DNA of 64,000 nucleotides from Arsenophonus sp031446165 (GCA_031446165.1 CP132905.1:1-64000), one strand, 5' to 3'; shown: positions 9,870-18,796, counted from the stretch's first letter. The notes: a model not told the origin generated them from the sequence alone. Program-made: numbers and translations.

Positions 9870-10259
9870 TTAAACACGACGTTTTTTTGGTGGACGACAA
9901 CCGTTATGAGGTATTGGAGTTACATCATTTATATTCGTAATACGGAAACCTGCTGCATTTAAGGCACGAATAGTTGACTCACGTCCTGGACCTGGTCCTT
10001 TAACCATAACTTCTAAATTTTTTATACCATATTCTTTTACTATTTCAGCACAACGTTCTGCCGCAACTTGAGCAGCAAATGGCGTAGATTTACGAGAACC
10101 ACGAAAACCAGAACCGCCTGCGGTAGCCCAACCTAATACATTACCTTGACGATCAGTGATCGTAACAATTGTATTATTAAAAGAAGCATGTATATGCGCT
10201 ACACCATCTAAAATTTGTCTTTTTACACGTTTACGTAAACGTGTAGATACTTTAGTCAT
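9870..10259 (-). CDS. rpsK: 30S ribosomal protein S11
   Basis: S11 lies on the 30S platform near the mRNA exit and E site. It has 129 residues with the conserved HASFNNTIVTITD, GPGPGRES and C-terminal PHNGCRPPKKRRV segments. It sits between rpsM and rpsD in the alpha operon. Confidence 0.98.
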   Translation of the reverse strand: MTKVSTRLRKRVKRQILDGVAHIHASFNNTIVTITDRQGNVLGWATAGGSGFRGSRKSTPFAAQVAAERCAEIVKEYGIKNLEVMVKGPGPGRESTIRALNAAGFRITNINDVTPIPHNGCRPPKKRRV

Positions 10260-10304
10260 TATTCAATACCTCTCGCCTCCTTTTATAAAACATTAATAAA
10301 ATAT

Positions 10305-10661
10305 TTATTTCTTTATCAATTTACGTGGACCCTTACAAGTACGTGCATTGGTCTTAGTGCGTTGACCTCTAACAGGAAGACCGCGACGATGACGTAATCC
10401 ACGATAGCAACCAAGATCAATCAGACGTTTAATACTTAAGGTAACTTCACGACGTAAATCACCCTCAACAACATATTTAGCAACTTCTTCACGTAATTTG
10501 TAGATTTGCTCTTCAGACAACTCACTGACTTTAACAGATTCAGCAATACCAGTTTCTACGCAAATTAAACGTGCACGACTTTTCCCTATACCATAAATAG
10601 ATTTTAATGCAATTACAGTATGTTTATGATCAGGAATGTTAATGCCTGCTATACGGGTCAC
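10305..10661 (-). CDS. rpsM: 30S ribosomal protein S13
   Basis: S13 forms the head-to-50S bridges and contacts P-site tRNA. It has 118 residues with ARIAGINIP-like opening (TRIAGINIPDHKH), a helix-turn region IYGIGKSRA, and the C-terminal RHRRGLPVRGQRTKTNART. The start codon is GTG at 10661, as in E. coli. The 143 bases between rpmJ and rpsM contain a 10-bp inverted repeat (10699-10708 with 10721-10730) and a TATAAT-like sequence at 10726-10731 on the minus strand, which may be what remains of the alpha-operon leader. Confidence 0.97.
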   Translation of the reverse strand: MTRIAGINIPDHKHTVIALKSIYGIGKSRARLICVETGIAESVKVSELSEEQIYKLREEVAKYVVEGDLRREVTLSIKRLIDLGCYRGLRHRRGLPVRGQRTKTNARTCKGPRKLIKK

Positions 10662-10804
10662 TATGTACTCCTAAAATTTAACTTTGTATAACACTTAAAT
10701 AATCTTTTTAGGATCTTTTTAAAAGATTATACTTTTTCCTATAAAATTTTTCTAGATAAATTGATAACCAGCTTAACTGAAAAACTTTGTTAATAATATT
10801 TTTA

Positions 10805-10921
10805 TTAACCTTGACGTTGTTTATGTCTTGGTTCAATACTGCAAATTACACGAAGACTACCTTTTCGTTTAATAATTTTGCAATTACGACATAATTTTTT
10901 AACGGAAGCCCGAACTTTCAT
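10805..10921 (-). CDS. rpmJ: 50S ribosomal protein L36
   Basis: A 38-codon gene between secY and rpsM. It begins MKVRASVKKLCRNCK and ends EPRHKQRQG, matching the length and the Cys-Cys-Cys-His zinc ribbon of E. coli L36 (CRNC, then Cys and His near the C-terminus). It closes the spc operon. An upstream GGGAG ribosome-binding sequence lies 6 to 10 bases before the ATG. Confidence 0.96.
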   Translation of the reverse strand: MKVRASVKKLCRNCKIIKRKGSLRVICSIEPRHKQRQG

Positions 10922-10964
10922 TTTATGCTCCCTGATTTTTATGAATATAACTATAAAAAATAAA

Positions 10965-12293
10965 TTATTTTCCTTTGAGATTTGCTTTTTTTAATGCAGA
11001 TTCATATTGACTAGACATCATAAGAGTTTGCACTTGAGACATAAAATCCATAATTACAACTACAACAATCAAAAATGAAGTACCACCAAAATAAAATGGA
11101 ACATTTATTGCATCACGCATAAATTCTGGTATTAAACAAATAAAAGTAATATATAAAGCACCAACTAATGTTAAACGTGTCATTATTTTATCAATATATT
11201 TAGATGTTTGTTCGCCAGGTCTAATACCAGGTACAAATGCACCTGATTTTTTTAGATTGTCTGCTGTTTCTCTAGGATTAAAAATTAACGCTGTATAAAA
11301 AAAACAAAAGAAAATAATTGCAGATGAATAAAGTAATACGTATAAAGGCTGTCCTGGTTGTAAATACATTGATATCATAGTTAACCAACCCCAACCTGTT
11401 CCATCACCAAACCAAGAAACTATTGTTCCAGGAAATAATATAATACTAGAAGCAAAAATTGCAGGAATAACACCTGCCATATTTATTTTTAATGGTAAAT
11501 GTGTACTTTGTGCAGCAAAAATACGTCGACCTTGTTGACGTTTTGCATAATTTACAACTATTCGACGCTGTGCTCGTTCCATAAAAACAACAAAATAAGT
11601 AACAGCAAATATTAAAAATAAAATCAAGAATAATGGAAAAAAATGCAAATCACCCTGTCTTACTTTTTCAAAAGTATTAGCGATTGCTGGTGGTAATCCA
11701 GCCACTATACCAGCAAAAATAATAATTGAAATTCCATTCGCAATACCCCTTTCAGTAATTTGTTCACCCAACCACATTAAAAATATTGTTCCTGTAACTA
11801 AACTAATAACAGCTGTAAAATAAAAAGCAATATCTGGATTAACAACTAATCCATGCATACCAACCATATTTGGTAAACCTATCGCAACCCCGATAGATTG
11901 AAATATTGCTAATACCAAAGTACCGTAACGTGTATATTGATTAATCTTACGTCGACCAGATTCACCTTCTTTTTTTATTTCTGCTAATCGTGAATTTAAT
12001 ACAGTAAGCAGCTGAACAATAATTGACGCTGAAATATATGGAACAATACCTAATGCAAAGATAGAAGCGCGGCTAAGTGCACCACCAGAAAACATATTAA
12101 ACATCTCGATAATAGTGCCTTTTTGCTCTTGAAATAATTTCGTAAGAACTGTAGCATCTATCCCAGGAATAGGAATAAAAGAACCAACACGAAAAACAAT
12201 CAGTGCTATAACAACAAAAAAAAGTCTACCTTTTAGTTCACTGATCCCAGCTTTAGCACTTTGAAAATCTAAACCTAATTGTTTTTTTGACAT
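10965..12293 (-). CDS. secY: Protein translocase channel subunit SecY
   Basis: SecY is the ten-helix inner-membrane channel for Sec-dependent secretion and for membrane protein insertion. The 442 residues show about ten hydrophobic segments, the plug region after the GSFIPIPGID start of helix 1, and the cytoplasmic loop NPRETADNLKKSGAF with the conserved PG.RPGE that contacts SecA or the ribosome. It lies between rplO and rpmJ in the spc operon. Its presence, with YidC at the other end of the window, shows that membrane insertion is retained. Confidence 0.98.
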   Translation of the reverse strand: MSKKQLGLDFQSAKAGISELKGRLFFVVIALIVFRVGSFIPIPGIDATVLTKLFQEQKGTIIEMFNMFSGGALSRASIFALGIVPYISASIIVQLLTVLNSRLAEIKKEGESGRRKINQYTRYGTLVLAIFQSIGVAIGLPNMVGMHGLVVNPDIAFYFTAVISLVTGTIFLMWLGEQITERGIANGISIIIFAGIVAGLPPAIANTFEKVRQGDLHFFPLFLILFLIFAVTYFVVFMERAQRRIVVNYAKRQQGRRIFAAQSTHLPLKINMAGVIPAIFASSIILFPGTIVSWFGDGTGWGWLTMISMYLQPGQPLYVLLYSSAIIFFCFFYTALIFNPRETADNLKKSGAFVPGIRPGEQTSKYIDKIMTRLTLVGALYITFICLIPEFMRDAINVPFYFGGTSFLIVVVVIMDFMSQVQTLMMSSQYESALKKANLKGK

Positions 12294-12302
12294 TTTTATA
12301 AT

Positions 12303-12737
12303 TTATTCCTCAATTGTACCTCCAGCGGCCTCAATAACATTCTTTGCACCTTTAGTTACACGAATACCAATTATAGTTATTGGATAATTAATATTACCAG
12401 ATAGAATAATTTTTACATATTTTATATGCATACCAACTATCTTAGCAGATTTTAATGTATTTAAAGTAACAATATTTTTTTTAACTTTTATAACATCCGA
12501 TAAACGCACTTCTATAGTTTTTTTTGCTTTTCGTGAAAGAAAACCAAATTTAGGTAAACGACGATATAAAGGCATTTGACCACCTTCAAAACCACGACGA
12601 ACACTTCCTCCAGAACGAGATTTTTGACCTTTATGACCACGTCCAGAAGTTTTTCCTAAACCAGAGCCAATGCCGCGACCTACACGTTTGGGTACATGCT
12701 TAGCGCCTTCGGTTGGAGATAAAGTATTTAAATACAT
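12303..12737 (-). CDS. rplO: 50S ribosomal protein L15
   Basis: L15 is a late-assembly 23S rRNA binder. The 144 residues have the Gly/Arg-rich extension with VGRGIGSGLGKTSGRGHKG and the GFEGGQMPLYRRLPKFGF motif. The C-terminal half is more diverged but collinear. Order rpmD-rplO-secY is canonical. Confidence 0.97.
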   Translation of the reverse strand: MYLNTLSPTEGAKHVPKRVGRGIGSGLGKTSGRGHKGQKSRSGGSVRRGFEGGQMPLYRRLPKFGFLSRKAKKTIEVRLSDVIKVKKNIVTLNTLKSAKIVGMHIKYVKIILSGNINYPITIIGIRVTKGAKNVIEAAGGTIEE

Positions 12738-12740
12738 TTA

Positions 12741-12926
12741 TTATTTTTCCTTGACTACAACCATATAATTTATTAATTTTATCATTCCTCGAATAGCTAA
12801 TGTATCCTCACGTTCTACACTATGACCGATATGACGTAAACCTAAACCGCTTAATGTTGCTTTATGTTTTGGCAGACGACCAATGGAACTTCTTACTTGT
12901 GTAATTTTAATATTTTTATTAATCAT
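12741..12926 (-). CDS. rpmD: 50S ribosomal protein L30
   Basis: A 61-residue protein with the L30 core (KITQVRSSIGRLPKHKATL, LGLRHIGHSVEREDT). Its start overlaps the rpsE stop by one base, so the two genes are likely translationally coupled. It lies between rpsE and rplO. Confidence 0.97.
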   Translation of the reverse strand: MINKNIKITQVRSSIGRLPKHKATLSGLGLRHIGHSVEREDTLAIRGMIKLINYMVVVKEK

Positions 12927-13432
12927 TATATGTTACCAAGAATATCTTTGACAGATTTACCACGCTTAGATGCGATCATCTTTGGAGACTTCATACTATC
13001 TAAAGCATTAAGAGTTGCACACACAACATTAATTGGATTAGTCGAACCGTAAGTTTTAGCTAATACATTATGTATACCTGTTACTTCTAATACAGCTCGC
13101 ATAGCACCTCCTGCTATAATACCAGTACCATCGTAAGCTGGTTTCATAAAAACACGAGAACCAGTATGAATACCTTTTACCGGATGATATAATGTACCAT
13201 TATTAAGAGCAATATTTTTTATATTTCTTCTAGCTTTTTCCATTGCTTTTTGAATTGCAGCTGGTACTTCACGTGCTTTCCCATATCCAATACCAACACG
13301 ACCATTACCATCACCTACAACAGTTAAAGCAGTAAAACTAAAAATACGCCCACCTTTAACAGTTTTTGATACACGATTTACTGTAATTAACTTTTCTTGT
13401 AATTCACCAACTTGTTTTTCAAAATGAGCCAT
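12926..13432 (-). CDS. rpsE: 30S ribosomal protein S5
   Basis: S5 lies near the decoding site and mRNA entry and affects fidelity. The 168 residues show the double-stranded RNA-binding-like N-terminal domain (LQEKLITVNRVSKTVKGGR) and the GNGRVGIGYGKAREVP signature. Full length; normal spc-operon position between rplR and rpmD. Confidence 0.98.
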   Translation of the reverse strand: MAHFEKQVGELQEKLITVNRVSKTVKGGRIFSFTALTVVGDGNGRVGIGYGKAREVPAAIQKAMEKARRNIKNIALNNGTLYHPVKGIHTGSRVFMKPAYDGTGIIAGGAMRAVLEVTGIHNVLAKTYGSTNPINVVCATLNALDSMKSPKMIASKRGKSVKDILGNI

Positions 13433-13448
13433 TATATAAACCTTTATT

Positions 13449-13802
13449 TTAAAAATTTAGTCCTGCTTTACGAGCAGCGTCTGCTAATTCTTTAATGCGA
13501 CCATGATATTGAAAACCAGAGCGATCAAACGACACTGTTTTTATACCTTGTTTTAATGCTCGCTCAGCAATTAATTTCCCGACTACCATTGCTGCTTCCT
13601 TATTTCCAGTGTATTTTAATTTTTGATTAATATTTTTTTCTGTAGTAGAAGCAATAACTAAAGTGTCATGATTTTTTGGCTCAATAATCTGTGCATAAAT
13701 ATGACGAGAAGTTCGGTGTACAATCAATCGAGTTGCATTTAATTGGTGTAGTTTAGATCTAGTTCTTTTTCTGCGACGAAGACGAGCCTCTTTTTTATTC
13801 AT
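13449..13802 (-). CDS. rplR: 50S ribosomal protein L18
   Basis: L18 carries 5S rRNA to the central protuberance together with L5. The 117 residues match E. coli in length, with the Arg-rich opening and the C-terminal FDRSGFQYHGRIKELADAAR motif. It is located between rplF and rpsE. Confidence 0.98.
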   Translation of the reverse strand: MNKKEARLRRRKRTRSKLHQLNATRLIVHRTSRHIYAQIIEPKNHDTLVIASTTEKNINQKLKYTGNKEAAMVVGKLIAERALKQGIKTVSFDRSGFQYHGRIKELADAARKAGLNF

Positions 13803-13811
13803 AAAATCAAC

Positions 13812-14345
13812 CTACTTTTTTTTAGATTCTTTAGTAAAGATAATTTCATTAGCATAACGAATACCTTTTCCTTTATATTTTTCAGGAGGTCGATAAGAAC
13901 GTAATTCTGCAGCTACTTGACCGATAAGCTGTTTATTTGCACTTTTTAAAATAATTTCGGTTTGTGAAGGACATGTTGCAATAACACTTACTGGTAGCTT
14001 ATATGTAATTAAATGAGAAAATCCTAAAGATAAACTGATATTTTTTTCTTTGATCGACACACGGTAACCTATACCAACTAATTGCAGTGTTTTACTAAAT
14101 CCTTCAGTAACACCAATCACCATTGCATTAACCAAAGATCGAGTAGTTCCAGCTTGTGTACGTGCATCAACAAAACTTTTACTAAATAAAAAAGTTAACT
14201 TATTATCAAAATATTTAATTTTAACAAATTCATGTATTTTATGGGTAAGTTCGCCATTTTTACCTTTAATTTTTATCGTTTGACCATCAAGTTGAACATC
14301 CACATCAACAGGAACTACAACAGGCATTTTTGCTATACGAGACAT
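13812..14345 (-). CDS. rplF: 50S ribosomal protein L6
   Basis: L6 binds near the factor-binding site of 23S rRNA. I chose the ATG at 14345 (MSRIAKMPVVVPVDVDV), giving 177 residues as in E. coli, with a TCTCC-complementary ribosome-binding sequence just upstream. A longer in-frame start overlaps rpsH and adds 14 unrelated residues. The C-terminal motif RPPEKYKGKGIRYANE is intact. Confidence 0.97.
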   Translation of the reverse strand: MSRIAKMPVVVPVDVDVQLDGQTIKIKGKNGELTHKIHEFVKIKYFDNKLTFLFSKSFVDARTQAGTTRSLVNAMVIGVTEGFSKTLQLVGIGYRVSIKEKNISLSLGFSHLITYKLPVSVIATCPSQTEIILKSANKQLIGQVAAELRSYRPPEKYKGKGIRYANEIIFTKESKKK

Positions 14346-14358
14346 TTTTTCTCCTAAA

Positions 14359-14751
14359 TTAAGATACATAACATAGGATTTCACCACCCAATCCTATTTC
14401 ACGGGCAACCCGATCAGTCATAACACCTTTAGAAGTAGAAATAATAGCAATACCTAAACCCGCCAATACCTGTGGAAGTTCTTCTTTCTTTTTATATATA
14501 CGCAAACTTGGACGACTGACACGTTCAATACTTTCTACTACAGGTTTACCTTCAAAATATTTTAATCTAATTTCTAATACTGGTTTAATATCTCCTTTTA
14601 TTTTATAATTTATAATATATCCTTCTGCTTTTAGTACTTTACTTATTGCTACCTTCAATTTACTTGAAGGCATACTAATTAATGATAAAGTTGCATTCTG
14701 ACCGTTTCGAATATGTGTTAACATATCTGCAATTGGATCTTGGATACTCAT
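14359..14751 (-). CDS. rpsH: 30S ribosomal protein S8
   Basis: S8 binds helix 21 of 16S rRNA and, in E. coli, represses the spc operon by binding a mimic of that helix at the rplE start. The 130 residues open with SIQDPIADMLTHIRNGQ and end with a conserved STSKGVMTDRVAREIGLGGE segment. It sits between rpsN and rplF. Confidence 0.98.
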   Translation of the reverse strand: MSIQDPIADMLTHIRNGQNATLSLISMPSSKLKVAISKVLKAEGYIINYKIKGDIKPVLEIRLKYFEGKPVVESIERVSRPSLRIYKKKEELPQVLAGLGIAIISTSKGVMTDRVAREIGLGGEILCYVS

Positions 14752-14791
14752 TTATCTTTACTCCCACGTAAATTTAATATACAAACAAAAA

Positions 14792-15097
14792 TTACCAGCT
14801 AGCTTTTTTAAGTCCAGGTATTTCACCACGCATAGCAAATTCACGTACTTTTATCCTACTTAAACCAAATTTACGTAAAAAACCATGTGGTCGACCAGTT
14901 TGTCGACACCGATTACGTCGCCTAGAAAGGCTAGAATCACGTGGCAGCGTTTGCAATTTAAGAACAGCATTCCATCGCTCTTCATCAGAAGAGTTAATAT
15001 TAGAAATAATAGTCTTCAGTCTTGTGCGTTTTAAAAAAAATTTTTTAGCTAATTTTTCACGTTTTAAATCACGTGCTTTCATTGATTGTTTAGCCAT
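14792..15097 (-). CDS. rpsN: 30S ribosomal protein S14
   Basis: S14 belongs to the 30S head. The ATG at 15097 gives MAKQSMKARDLKREK and exactly 101 residues, as in E. coli. An in-frame start 19 codons upstream overlaps rplE and adds a hydrophobic stretch foreign to the family. It lacks the CXXC zinc motif and is therefore the long zinc-independent type, with RNRCRQTGRPHGFLRKFGLSR intact. Confidence 0.97.
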   Translation of the reverse strand: MAKQSMKARDLKREKLAKKFFLKRTRLKTIISNINSSDEERWNAVLKLQTLPRDSSLSRRRNRCRQTGRPHGFLRKFGLSRIKVREFAMRGEIPGLKKASW

Positions 15098-15131
15098 AAA
15101 TAATACCTCACAAAAAACCACCAATCCCACA

Positions 15132-15671
15132 TTATTTGCGAAAAGGAAAATCAAACTCTTTCAAAAGTACAAAACTTTCATTATCTGATTTTGCAGTGGT
15201 ATTAATGCTAATATCTAAACCACGTACCCGATCTACTTTGTCATAATCAATTTCTGGAAAAATAATTTGTTCACGTACACCCATATTATAATTACCACGC
15301 CCATCAAAAGACTTAATTGATAAACCACGAAAATCACGAATACGTGGCATAGCGATAAAAATTAATCGTTCAAAAAAATCCCACATACGTTTTCCACGTA
15401 AAGTTACTTTACATCCTATTGGATAACCCTGACGAATTTTAAAAATTGCAACAGATTTACGTGCTTTAGTTATAAAAGGTTTTTGCCCTGTTATAAGAGC
15501 TAAATCAGATACTGCATTATCAAGTAACTTTTTATCATTAACAGCTTCACCAACACCCATATTCAAAATAATTTTTTCTATCTTAGGAACTTGCATGATA
15601 GACTTGTAGTTAAATTGAACCATCATTTTTTTTACTATGTGCTCTTTATAGTAATCATGCAATTTTTGCAT
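15132..15671 (-). CDS. rplE: 50S ribosomal protein L5
   Basis: L5 binds 5S rRNA and contacts P-site tRNA. The 179 residues match E. coli. Visible motifs are KIILNMGVGEAVNDKK, the P-site loop region ITGQKPFITKARKSVA and the C-terminal GLDISINTTAKSD. In E. coli S8 regulates the spc operon at the start of this gene; I cannot judge from sequence alone whether that site persists. Confidence 0.98.
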   Translation of the reverse strand: MQKLHDYYKEHIVKKMMVQFNYKSIMQVPKIEKIILNMGVGEAVNDKKLLDNAVSDLALITGQKPFITKARKSVAIFKIRQGYPIGCKVTLRGKRMWDFFERLIFIAMPRIRDFRGLSIKSFDGRGNYNMGVREQIIFPEIDYDKVDRVRGLDISINTTAKSDNESFVLLKEFDFPFRK

Positions 15672-15686
15672 CCTATAACCTCAGAA

Positions 15687-16013
15687 TTATTTAATAGCTT
15701 CATTGGTAGATTTAAAAAATCTTACTTTTCTGTTATTTTCAATTCGAAAACCTATACGGTCAGCTTTTCCAATTATTGAATTAAAAATCGCAACATTTGA
15801 AATATCAATTTTTGTTTCTTTTTCAATAATTCCACCTGGTTGATTTAAGGAAGGAACAGGTTTTTGATGTTTTTTAACTAAATTAACACCTTCAACAATT
15901 AATTTACCAGAAGATTTTTTAGAAAAAAAAATTTTTTTTACCTTGCCCCGCTTACCCTTATCTTTTCCAACTAATATGATGACTTCATCATTACGACGAA
16001 TTTTAGCTCTCAT
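15687..16013 (-). CDS. rplX: 50S ribosomal protein L24
   Basis: L24 is an assembly-initiator protein at the tunnel exit. It has 108 residues with the KOW motif (VIILVGKDKGKRGKVKKI) near the N-terminus and NLVKKHQKPVPSLNQPGGI. It is about four residues longer than the E. coli form, through a Lys/Ser-rich loop near residue 30. Normal position between rplN and rplE. Confidence 0.97.
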   Translation of the reverse strand: MRAKIRRNDEVIILVGKDKGKRGKVKKIFFSKKSSGKLIVEGVNLVKKHQKPVPSLNQPGGIIEKETKIDISNVAIFNSIIGKADRIGFRIENNRKVRFFKSTNEAIK

Positions 16014-16037
16014 TATTGCAAAATACTCCGATTGAAA

Positions 16038-16409
16038 TTATAGCACTTCTGGTGCTAAAGAAATAATTTTCATAAATTTCTCATTGCGCAGTTCTCGAGT
16101 TACTGAACCAAAAATACGTGTACCAATTACCTGTTCATTTGTGTTGTTTAATAAAACACAAGCATTACTATCAAAACGAATTAAAGAACCATCAGGACGA
16201 CGAACACCTTTTTTTGTGCGAACAACGACTGCTTTTAATACATCACTTTTCTTTACTTTAGCCCGTGGAGTAGCTTCTTTAACAGTAATTTTAATTATAT
16301 CACCAATATTTGCATAACGACGATTTGAACCACCTAACACCTTAATACACATCACACGACGTGCTCCAGAGTTATCAGCTACATTTAATACAGTTTGTTC
16401 TTGGATCAT
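16038..16409 (-). CDS. rplN: 50S ribosomal protein L14
   Basis: L14 contacts the 30S subunit. Its 123 residues match E. coli, opening MIQEQTVLNVADNSGARRV and containing GTRIFGSVTRELR. It starts the spc operon. The 150-base A/T gap before it (16410-16559) separates it from rpsQ and is the likely site of the spc promoter in this otherwise tight cluster. Confidence 0.98.
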   Translation of the reverse strand: MIQEQTVLNVADNSGARRVMCIKVLGGSNRRYANIGDIIKITVKEATPRAKVKKSDVLKAVVVRTKKGVRRPDGSLIRFDSNACVLLNNTNEQVIGTRIFGSVTRELRNEKFMKIISLAPEVL

Positions 16410-16559
16410 ATATTAATTTTCCATATTATCCATATTAATTTGCGACATACTTCTATTTTTTAAATACATTAAAAATTATACACTTTTTCATACAAATCAT
16501 AAAATTATTATTTTTACACAACTATTACAAACAAAAAAATTTTCTATAAAAAATAATTT

Positions 16560-16814
16560 TTATAGAGTATTTTTTTCTATAACACGAATAAGCTTCCATG
16601 ACTTTGTTTTTGATATTGGACGACTTTCACGTATTTCTACTAAATCACCAATTTTACATTCATTATCTTCATCATGTACATGCAATTTCGTAGTACGACG
16701 TATAAATTTACCATATAAAGGATGCTTTACTATACGTTTAATGGCAACAACAATAGATTTTTGCATTTTATTACTAATCACAATACCTTGCAAAATACGA
16801 ATTTTAGCTTTCAT
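16560..16814 (-). CDS. rpsQ: 30S ribosomal protein S17
   Basis: S17 is a primary binder of the 16S 5' domain. The 84 residues contain the family core SIVVAIKRIVKHPLYGKFIRRTTKLHVHDEDN. It is the last gene of the S10 operon and its start overlaps the rpmC stop by one base. Confidence 0.98.
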   Translation of the reverse strand: MKAKIRILQGIVISNKMQKSIVVAIKRIVKHPLYGKFIRRTTKLHVHDEDNECKIGDLVEIRESRPISKTKSWKLIRVIEKNTL

Positions 16815-17005
16815 TATACACTCACTTTTTCAGTTAACAAAGTTTTAATCCGTGCAATATGACGACGTATTTGTTTTAATAAATGAAATTGTTTTAATTG
16901 ACCGCTTCTTAACTGCATAGTTAAATTAAATTCTTCACGTATTGAATGAAGCAATTCACTCTTTAAATCTTCAATATTTTTTTTTCGTAATTCTTTTGCT
17001 TTCAT
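16814..17005 (-). CDS. rpmC: 50S ribosomal protein L29
   Basis: L29 lies at the tunnel exit beside L23. It is a 63-residue helical hairpin with the conserved LRSGQLKQFHLLKQIRRHIARIKT-type C-terminal helix. One-base stop/start overlaps with both rplP and rpsQ indicate translational coupling. Confidence 0.97.
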   Translation of the reverse strand: MKAKELRKKNIEDLKSELLHSIREEFNLTMQLRSGQLKQFHLLKQIRRHIARIKTLLTEKVSV

Positions 17006-17415
17006 TACATTACCGTTTTAGTTACAAAAATAGTTTTTATAGGTAATTTTGCTGCAGCTAATTTAAATGCTTCACGTGCTAAATTTTCTGAAACTCCATC
17101 TATTTCATACAGAATTTTTCCAGGCTGAGCTAAAGCAACCCAATATTCCACGTTACCTTTACCTTTTCCCATACGAACTTCAAGAGGTTTTTCAGTGATA
17201 GGTTTATCTGGAAATATACGAATCCAAATCTTTCCTTCTCTCTTAACACTGCGTGTCATGGCACGACGAGCCGATTCAATTTGACGTGCAGTTATACGTC
17301 CACGATTCACTGCTTTCATACCAAAAGAACCAAAACTAATATCTGTGCCTTTAGCAAAACCACGATTACGACCTTTTTGCATCTTACGAAATTTTGTGCG
17401 TTTTGGTTGTAACAT
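17005..17415 (-). CDS. rplP: 50S ribosomal protein L16
   Basis: L16 organises the A-site region of 23S rRNA. The 136 residues match E. coli, with MLQPKRTKFRKMQKGRNRG at the start and the central VRMGKGKGNVEYWVA motif. Its first 32 bases lie inside the extended 3' end of rpsC, which is unusual because in E. coli the two genes do not overlap. Confidence 0.98.
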   Translation of the reverse strand: MLQPKRTKFRKMQKGRNRGFAKGTDISFGSFGMKAVNRGRITARQIESARRAMTRSVKREGKIWIRIFPDKPITEKPLEVRMGKGKGNVEYWVALAQPGKILYEIDGVSENLAREAFKLAAAKLPIKTIFVTKTVM

Positions 17416-18130
17416 CTGAACGATTCTCCTTACGTGTAGAGTTATTATTTTTTTTTGCTTTATTAAATGGTAAATTTTTTAATTGTTTCAAAATAGTCAT
17501 ACCACCTAAAATTTCACCCTTAAAAATCCAAACTTTTACTCCAAACACACCGTAAGTAGTTTTTGCTTCAGCAGTATTATAATCAATATCAGCACGCAAA
17601 GTATGTAATGGTACACGACCTTCTCGATACCATTCAGTTCGTGCAATTTCAGCACCACCTAACCGACCACTCACTTCTACTTTTATACCTTTCGCACCTA
17701 AACGAACAGCATTTTGCACTGCACGTTTCATGGCCCGACGAAACATAACACGTCGTTCGAGTTGCAAAGCAATACTATAGGCAACTAATTTCGCATCTAA
17801 TTCAGGCCTACGTACTTCAGAAATATTAATTTGTGCTGGCACACCAGTAATACTGGATATCTTTTTACGTAATTTTTCAACATCTTCACCTTTTTTACCT
17901 ATAACAATACCAGGACGAGCAGTATGAATAGTTACACGAATACTCTTTGCAGGACGTTCTATTTCTATACGTGAAATAGATGCTTTCACTAATTCTTTGT
18001 TTAAATATTTACGTACCTGAAAGTCACTATCTAAGTTATCAGCAAATTCTTTTGTATTCGCATACCAAGTAGAATTCCAATTTTTGATGATACCTAATCG
18101 AAGTCCATTAGGATGTACTTTTTGACCCAT
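17384..18130 (-). CDS. rpsC: 30S ribosomal protein S3, C-terminally extended
   Basis: S3 forms the mRNA entry ring and has helicase activity together with S4 and S5. The KH domain (about 40-110) with VIGKKGEDVEKLRKKI and the C-terminal domain GRLGGAEIARTEWYREGRVPLHTLRADIDY are intact. At 248 residues it is about 15 longer than E. coli. The extra tail is Lys/Asn/Ser/Thr-rich and runs 32 bases into rplP. The tail probably arose by loss of the original stop codon. Confidence 0.96.
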   Translation of the reverse strand: MGQKVHPNGLRLGIIKNWNSTWYANTKEFADNLDSDFQVRKYLNKELVKASISRIEIERPAKSIRVTIHTARPGIVIGKKGEDVEKLRKKISSITGVPAQINISEVRRPELDAKLVAYSIALQLERRVMFRRAMKRAVQNAVRLGAKGIKVEVSGRLGGAEIARTEWYREGRVPLHTLRADIDYNTAEAKTTYGVFGVKVWIFKGEILGGMTILKQLKNLPFNKAKKNNNSTRKENRSDVTTKTHKIS

Positions 18131-18157
18131 TGCTAATTCTCTCCAAAAAGTGCCTTA

Positions 18158-18490
18158 TTAGTTATCAGACACCACTACAGTAATATGGCTGGTACGTTTT
18201 AAAATACGGTCAGCTCTCCCTTTAGCACGAGGCATAATGCGTTTCATTGTAGAACCTTCATTTACAAAAATTTTTTTTACTTTTAAATCATCAATATCAG
18301 CACCATCGTTGTGTTCAGCATTAGCAATAGCAGACTCAAGAACTTTTTTTACTAAAACAGCAGCTTTTTTATTAGTATAATTTAAGATTTCAATAGCTTT
18401 AAATACTTTTTTTCCACGAATTAAATCTGCCACTAAACGAATCTTCTGAGCAGAAGAACGAGCATAACGGTGCATAGCAATAGTTTCCAT
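18158..18490 (-). CDS. rplV: 50S ribosomal protein L22
   Basis: L22 lines the exit tunnel. The 110 residues match E. coli. Motifs are RSSAQKIRLVADLIRGK and the tunnel hairpin with MKRIMPRAKGRADRILKRTSHITVVV. Located between rpsS and rpsC. Confidence 0.98.
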   Translation of the reverse strand: METIAMHRYARSSAQKIRLVADLIRGKKVFKAIEILNYTNKKAAVLVKKVLESAIANAEHNDGADIDDLKVKKIFVNEGSTMKRIMPRAKGRADRILKRTSHITVVVSDN

Positions 18491-18502
18491 TATCTTACAC
18501 CC

Positions 18503-18781
18503 TTAGCGTTTTTTAACTTTTTTGTCAGCTACGTGACCACGATAAGTACGAGTAGGAGAAAACTCACCTAATTTATGGCCAACCATATCATCAGTAACAT
18601 ATATTGGAATATGTTGACGACCATTATGCACAGCTATAGTTAACCCAATCATATTAGGAAAAATTGTTGATCGACGAGACCAAGTTTTCATAGGTTTTCT
18701 ATCACCACTTTTTAATGCTTTTTCTACTTTTTTTAATAAATGTACATCAATAAATGGGCCTTTTTTAAGAGAACGTGGCAT
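18503..18781 (-). CDS. rpsS: 30S ribosomal protein S19
   Basis: S19 pairs with S13 in the 30S head. The 92 residues begin MPRSLKKGPFIDVHLLKKV and contain KTWSRRSTIFP and VGHKLGEFSPTRTYRGH. Standard position between rplB and rplV. Confidence 0.98.
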   Translation of the reverse strand: MPRSLKKGPFIDVHLLKKVEKALKSGDRKPMKTWSRRSTIFPNMIGLTIAVHNGRQHIPIYVTDDMVGHKLGEFSPTRTYRGHVADKKVKKR

Positions 18782-18796
18782 CTTTTTATCCTCTAA

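Noticed and set aside
9838..9900. Upstream start for rpsD
   Set aside because: It adds 21 residues unlike S4 and overlaps rpsK; the start at 9837 gives the exact family length.
15098..15154. Upstream start for rpsN
   Set aside because: It adds a hydrophobic 19-residue extension that overlaps rplE; the start at 15097 matches S14 exactly.
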